From NCBI GenBank assembly GCA_028748945.1, contig JAQTOL010000166.1, positions 1-7,050 on the forward strand: 7,050 nt of DNA. The letters are read 5' to 3'. Each line of letters opens with the position of its first letter. The stretch's first letter is position 1. Positions 4,601 through 7,050 of the stretch are shown here, one piece after another. The position numbers and the translations under genes are program-made. The notes beneath the pieces are model-generated. The model did not search any database. It saw nothing but the letters and a program-made list of their open reading frames with translations, and was not told the origin of the DNA. Source of the DNA: Paludibacter sp. Its GTDB lineage: Bacteria > Bacteroidota > Bacteroidia > Bacteroidales > Paludibacteraceae.

Positions 4601-7050
4601 CTGTGATATTGATTGTTTTTGGGAAACCGGTCTGGGTAACCGTAATAACCTGAGAACCAAAACCGGGAGACGAAACTGTTACTTTTGCAGTCCGTCTTGT
4701 TGTTGAATCATTTTTATCAACCATAAGAGTCAACTTTCTATCACCGGATCCTGAATCAAGACTTACGCTAAGCCATGATTGATCAGTTGTAACCGTCCAG
4801 TTGACATTGGCAGAAATGTCTATTGTTCCTGTTGTTCCTTGTTCATAAAACAGTTTTAACTTATCTGAGCCTATTAAGAATCCTTGCGTATTTTCTATTA
4901 TATTGGTAAATGAACTCCATTGATTGGCAGCAGCATAAAGCGTTTTTGCTTTATAAGGAACGTATAAAATGCAATTAGCCTGATTTACATTATAAAATGT
5001 CGACCATGTTTTACTTAAGTCAATCGGAAAAGTTGAATTTACATAAATTGAAGTCAGACCTGTACAATTAAAAAATGCGTAAGTACCAATAGTAGTAACG
5101 GCGTTTGGGAAAGTAAATGAGGTCAAAGCGTTGCAATTTTGAAAAGCATAATTACCTATAGCACTAACTGATGACGGAATTTTAATTGTTTTCAGGTTTT
5201 TTTTGGTAATACCTGTTTTGTTATTATAGAAAGCATAAACAGGAATTGTATTGGCAATAGAAATACTATCATATACATTTGTACCATCATACCCTTTATA
5301 AGCCAAAATAGAAGTCTCTGACAAATCTAAATCAGTAAGCAAAGGCATATTATCCCGCATAGTTTTGAAATCGCGTGCATCAATTGTCCCGGTTATCGTT
5401 AATGCAGAAACAGAGTTTAATTCATTGGCAGATAGAGCAGAAGACAAACCGCCAGCTTTGATATCCACTGTTTTGGGTGCAATATTCTGAGTTATTTCTA
5501 TTGTTTGAGAAATAATGCTGTCTGACGATACGGTTACCAGTGCTTTTCTCACAACCGAAGATTGATTGGCTTCAGCCGTCAAAGTAAGCCTGCCATCTCC
5601 AGTACCTGTAATCGGATCTACTGTTAACCAGGTCTGATCTGAGCTGACAGTCCATGTAACGTTGGCTTTTAGATCAACTGAAATACTACTTCCTGCATCA
5701 TATGATAATTTTACTTTGTTTGTACTCAATAAAAAACCTTTTGCATTTTCCACAATATTAGTAAAGTAACTCCATTGTACAGCAGCTTCATATAAAGATT
5801 TTGAACCATAAGGCACATACAATGAACAAGTTGTGAAATTTACATTATAAAACACATTTGAAGAATTACTTAAATCTACAGGATAGCTTGAATTTAAAGT
5901 AATGGAAGTCAAAGCGGAACAATTGAAAAATGCATAATTTGCAATAGTATTTATTGATGCAGGGATAGTAATTGACATTAATCCCGTACAACTATAAAAA
6001 GCATTATTGCTTATTGTTTTTACTTTTGAAGGTATTGTTATGGTTCTAAGTCCGCTACAACCTGTAAACGCATAATAACCTATGCCTGTAATGGTCGAAG
6101 GTAATTTTACTGTTTTTAATGAAATTTTTCCGGTTTCTGAATTGAGGTAATTAAATGCATATTGTGGGAAAACGTCGACTGAATAGGTTAAAAAACTGGG
6201 ATATGTACCTTCCGTTCCACTATAAGCAACAATGGAAACTCCGGATAAATCCAGATCGGTCAACTGAGGCATACTGTCACGCATTACTTTAAAATCTCGT
6301 GCATCCATAGTACCATTAACAATAAGCGTTGAAAGGGAATTCAATTCACTGGATGTCAAAGCTCCAGAAAGTCCTCCGGCTAAGATATTTACTGTCTTTG
6401 GAGCCAACTTTTGGCTCACTTCAATAGTTTGAGTGATGCAGTCAGGTGCAGATACTGTGATTATTGCTTTTCTGATAAATGTTATCTGAGTACTGTCTGA
6501 GGTAAATGTAAGTGTATTATCACCTGTACCTGAAGCAGGACTTACGGTCAACCACGATTCATTGGAACTGGCTGTCCATGCCACATTTGCTTTTATTACC
6601 AGACTGGTACTGCTGCCCGGAGTGTCTAAAAGTTCTGCTTTGTCGGAACTAACATAAATACCGCTTGTTTTCTCTACTCTATTTTTAAATTCGCTCCATT
6701 GGTTGGCAACTGCAAATCGGGCCGAAGTTCCATAAGGCACATTCAGTTGACAGGTAGATTTGTTTACATCATAAAATACGTATGTAGATTGAGTCAGGTC
6801 TAAAGGAAATGAGTTGTTGATTGTTATTGAAGCCAATCCGGTGCATCCCTGAAATGCACCCGATTTTAATGTTTTCAGAGTTGCAGGTAAAGTTAGGGAT
6901 ACTAAACCTGAACACATATAAAAACATGAATTTGATATAGTTGATAGTGTTGCCGGGATATTGATTGAAGTTAAACCACTGCAACTAGCTAAAGCATAAT
7001 CACCAACAGACATTAAATGTGCCGGAAAATGGAATTTTTTCAAACTTCTA
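1458..7050 (-). CDS. Giant T9SS-secreted BspA-like LRR / BACON modular surface protein, 5'-truncated
   Basis: The frame is open from the right edge to TGA at 1458-1460. The first possible start in the window, TTG at 7043, lies inside an LRR (the codons before it read R-S, giving RSLKKFHFP), so the true N-terminus and signal peptide are outside. Counting from that TTG as residue 1, BspA-type LRR_5 blocks lie at about 1-79, 292-387, 600-672, 885-934, 1141-1259 and 1477-1732, with unit pattern AFxxCxxLxxIxIPxxVxxI. BACON-like domains lie at 128-212, 436-520, 721-805, 983-1067 and 1308-1392, each with WTVSSDQTWL-like and R-x-A-x-VTV motifs and a terminal VTQ-like strand. A T9SS type A sorting domain is at 1785-1861 (SIYDMNGR, FPTGMYIIRI, KVLKN end). 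BspA LRR proteins are typically surface adhesins or ligand binders, and BACON is usually linked to glycan or mucin binding. No enzyme domain is seen. The likely role is cell-surface adhesion or binding; the ligand is unknown. Confidence 0.9.
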   Translation of the reverse strand, partial: RSLKKFHFPAHLMSVGDYALASCSGLTSINIPATLSTISNSCFYMCSGLVSLTLPATLKTLKSGAFQGCTGLASITINNSFPLDLTQSTYVFYDVNKSTCQLNVPYGTSARFAVANQWSEFKNRVEKTSGIYVSSDKAELLDTPGSSTSLVIKANVAWTASSNESWLTVSPASGTGDNTLTFTSDSTQITFIRKAIITVSAPDCITQTIEVSQKLAPKTVNILAGGLSGALTSSELNSLSTLIVNGTMDARDFKVMRDSMPQLTDLDLSGVSIVAYSGTEGTYPSFLTYSVDVFPQYAFNYLNSETGKISLKTVKLPSTITGIGYYAFTGCSGLRTITIPSKVKTISNNAFYSCTGLMSITIPASINTIANYAFFNCSALTSITLNSSYPVDLSNSSNVFYNVNFTTCSLYVPYGSKSLYEAAVQWSYFTNIVENAKGFLLSTNKVKLSYDAGSSISVDLKANVTWTVSSDQTWLTVDPITGTGDGRLTLTAEANQSSVVRKALVTVSSDSIISQTIEITQNIAPKTVDIKAGGLSSALSANELNSVSALTITGTIDARDFKTMRDNMPLLTDLDLSETSILAYKGYDGTNVYDSISIANTIPVYAFYNNKTGITKKNLKTIKIPSSVSAIGNYAFQNCNALTSFTFPNAVTTIGTYAFFNCTGLTSIYVNSTFPIDLSKTWSTFYNVNQANCILYVPYKAKTLYAAANQWSSFTNIIENTQGFLIGSDKLKLFYEQGTTGTIDISANVNWTVTTDQSWLSVSLDSGSGDRKLTLMVDKNDSTTRRTAKVTVSSPGFGSQVITVTQTGFPKTINITAGGLSTGLTAVELSTTADLIITGTMDARDFKTMRDLMPELARLDLSGASIAAFSGTGGTYDFSTGYSSNAIPPSAFYVYSQNRAKTSLISIKIPSTVSYIGSSAFQSCTGLTSVYINSVYPIDFTNSGDPFYNSNKAGCTLYVPYATKPYYFAATGWKDFMNIVEDTLGFLVESNNVKLRSIEGSSARINVKSNIEWTVSSDQTWLKVQPNVGIGNDSIILTAEINSSAIIRNATVTVSAPGEESQMISVMQTGATIIIDNTAGELHSALTSEKIKNVSELTVKGTIDASDFYFMRDSLPLLTYLDISHAKIVAYLNFYIGQAANIVPWNAFYNQNTSKGKPSLVSIALPLTATGIFDGAFQLCTGLTEISIPYSIKSIGNNSFNSCTSLKAIVLPDSVSSLGESSFANCTKLKSFTIPPLVSSIGVNAFMNCTGLKTINAQPDVPADISKNWGVFYNVDKINCILSVPYGKRTLYMAANQWKDFSNIIEISNGVLLSKNNLKLPNKAVGSISINVISTVSWNVSCDQTWLTVSPQNATGNNTITINVEDNPGIFIRSSIITVSTVGVPSKKIVVTQAATTKVININAGELYSALTSEELRKISDLKINGTIDARDFKTMRDLMPLLTYLDLGEVEVASYNGNQGTLNNANNSYNILYPGNKIPDEAFYRNDYYNFEDNLTTIILPSSITNIGKSAFYIKEKLENITIPNSVTTISERAFSSCTGLQSIHFGSAVSTIGYEAFAACNSITELVFPNSLKSIGNMSFNYCQNLINITFSNSITEITNNAFAFCYSLKSLKLPDSLILIDYGAFYGCKALTNVIFGNSLKTIGYQSFLGCTSLTAVDIPNTVTLIDCDAFSGCNKITDVKMSKSLTKLGCGAFSYCTSLTSIEIPSKVITIGGGVFDFSGIKTIYAYPVNPVVTIPYNEMFGNFDKTTCMLYVPIGSKSAYQKAYEWKDFTHIIEMPTAIPTLNAEEINIYLDPVSGSFSIHGIEGIYTISIYDMNGRAMLCKQVQSNENISISNFPTGMYIIRIITKIGTIEQKVLKN
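1713..2867 (-). repeat. Module VI: connector, 10+1 LRRs and cap, no BACON
   Basis: 385 residues (1393-1777). The connector is at 1398-1454, with a longer insert (NNANNSYNILYPGNK) before the first LRR. LRR Phe residues are 1482 and then 1511 to 1718 in nine uninterrupted 23-residue (69-bp) steps, by far the longest array here. The cap at 1733-1777 keeps C1751, VPIGSK, EW and HIIE. The BACON position is replaced by a short MPTAIP linker into the sorting domain. Confidence 0.85.
2868..3842 (-). repeat. Module V: connector, 4+1 LRRs, cap, BACON 5
   Basis: 325 residues (1068-1392). The connector at 1073-1129 departs from the others in its core (GTIDASDFYFMRD instead of ARDFK), and the stretch before the first LRR is six residues shorter. 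LRR Phe residues are 1146, 1175, 1198, 1221 and 1244. The cap is at 1260-1304 and BACON 5 at 1308-1392 with W1336, preceded by WNVSCDQTWL. Confidence 0.85.
3843..4628 (-). repeat. Module IV: connector, 1+1 LRRs, cap, BACON 4
   Basis: 262 residues (806-1067), one further 23-residue LRR shorter than module III and the shortest module in the window. The connector is at 811-867. LRR Phe residues are 890 and 919 only. The cap is at 935-979 and BACON 4 at 983-1067 with W1011. With one regular LRR, the repeat block is close to the minimum that can still join connector and cap. Confidence 0.85.
4629..5483 (-). repeat. Module III: connector, 2+1 LRRs, cap, BACON 3
   Basis: 285 residues (521-805), exactly one 23-residue LRR shorter than module II. 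The connector is at 526-582 (GTIDARDFKTMRD). LRR Phe residues are 605, 634 and 657. The cap is at 673-717 and BACON 3 at 721-805 with W749. BACON 3 is somewhat divergent (WTVTTDQSWLSVSLDSGSGD). Confidence 0.85.
5484..6407 (-). repeat. Module II: connector, 3+1 LRRs, cap, BACON 2
   Basis: 308 residues (213-520). The connector at 218-274 carries GTMDARDFKVMRD and LTDLDLSGVSIVAY. The first LRR Phe is 297, then after a 29-residue unit 326, 349 and 372 at 23-residue steps. The cap is at 388-432 (YNVNFTTCSLYVPYG, QWSYFTNIVE). BACON 2 is at 436-520 with W464. The last LRR Phe to BACON Trp distance is again 92. Confidence 0.85.
6408..7050 (-). repeat. Module I (partial): LRRs, cap and BACON 1
   Basis: This is the tail of a super-module whose start lies outside the window. 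LRR phase residues fall at 18 (Leu replacing Phe), 41 and 64, exactly 23 apart. The cap is at 80-124 (SFPLDL, then C98, VPYG, QW, F, VE). BACON 1 is at 128-212, with W156, WLTVSPASGTGD and a terminal EVSQK. The distance from the last LRR Phe to the first BACON Trp is 92 residues. Confidence 0.85.

Noticed and set aside
6769..6984. Minus-strand frame of 71 codons inside the long gene
   Set aside because: Entirely overlapped by the LRR/BACON frame, which shows clear repeat phasing through this stretch.
1458..7050. CRISPR array or simple minisatellite in the regularly spaced repeats
   Set aside because: The period follows codon phase and protein motifs, repeats are divergent at the DNA level, and there are no identical repeats with unique spacers.

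Overview
The window looks like a piece of a low-GC Bacteroidota chromosome. Three things support this: a giant cell-surface protein combining BspA-type leucine-rich repeats, BACON domains and a C-terminal type IX secretion (T9SS) sorting signal; a DUF4468-type exported protein; and A/T-rich start regions with little or no Shine-Dalgarno sequence. T9SS together with BspA and BACON fits a Bacteroidales or Marinilabiliales-like organism, but genus cannot be read from this sequence. Every gene I can support is on the minus strand, so transcription runs from right to left.

Layout in the direction of transcription. Positions 7050 to 1458 hold the 3' part, at least 1,863 codons, of one huge secreted repeat protein whose beginning lies beyond the right edge. 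It is built from a super-module: a 57-residue connector, a block of 23-residue LRRs, a 45-residue cap and an approximately 85-residue BACON domain. The connector, cap and BACON pieces keep exact spacing between copies. Modules differ mostly in how many 23-residue LRR units they carry (3, 2, 1, 4 and 10 after an atypical first unit). The last module has no BACON domain and runs directly into the T9SS sorting domain. A 479-bp non-coding gap (979-1457) follows. It contains nested inverted repeats, C/G-rich palindromic repeats of a type I associate with Bacteroidota intergenic DNA, and alternative small hairpins.

Next is a 221-residue exported DUF4468-like protein (978-313). Its longest possible reading frame extends upstream into one of the C/G-rich repeats, so the internal ATG at 978 is the better start. 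After a further 147-bp gap comes the first 55 codons of a sigma-70 family (probably ECF) RNA polymerase sigma factor (165-1), which runs off the left edge. A TGCAAC-N12-GTTGCA dyad just upstream of it has the position expected of an ECF-type, possibly autoregulated, promoter.

Nothing in the sequence ties the three genes into one pathway. The gaps, and the repeats in the larger gap, suggest separate transcription units. The most interesting material is the quantised modular architecture of the giant protein and the nested inverted-repeat element between it and the DUF4468 gene.
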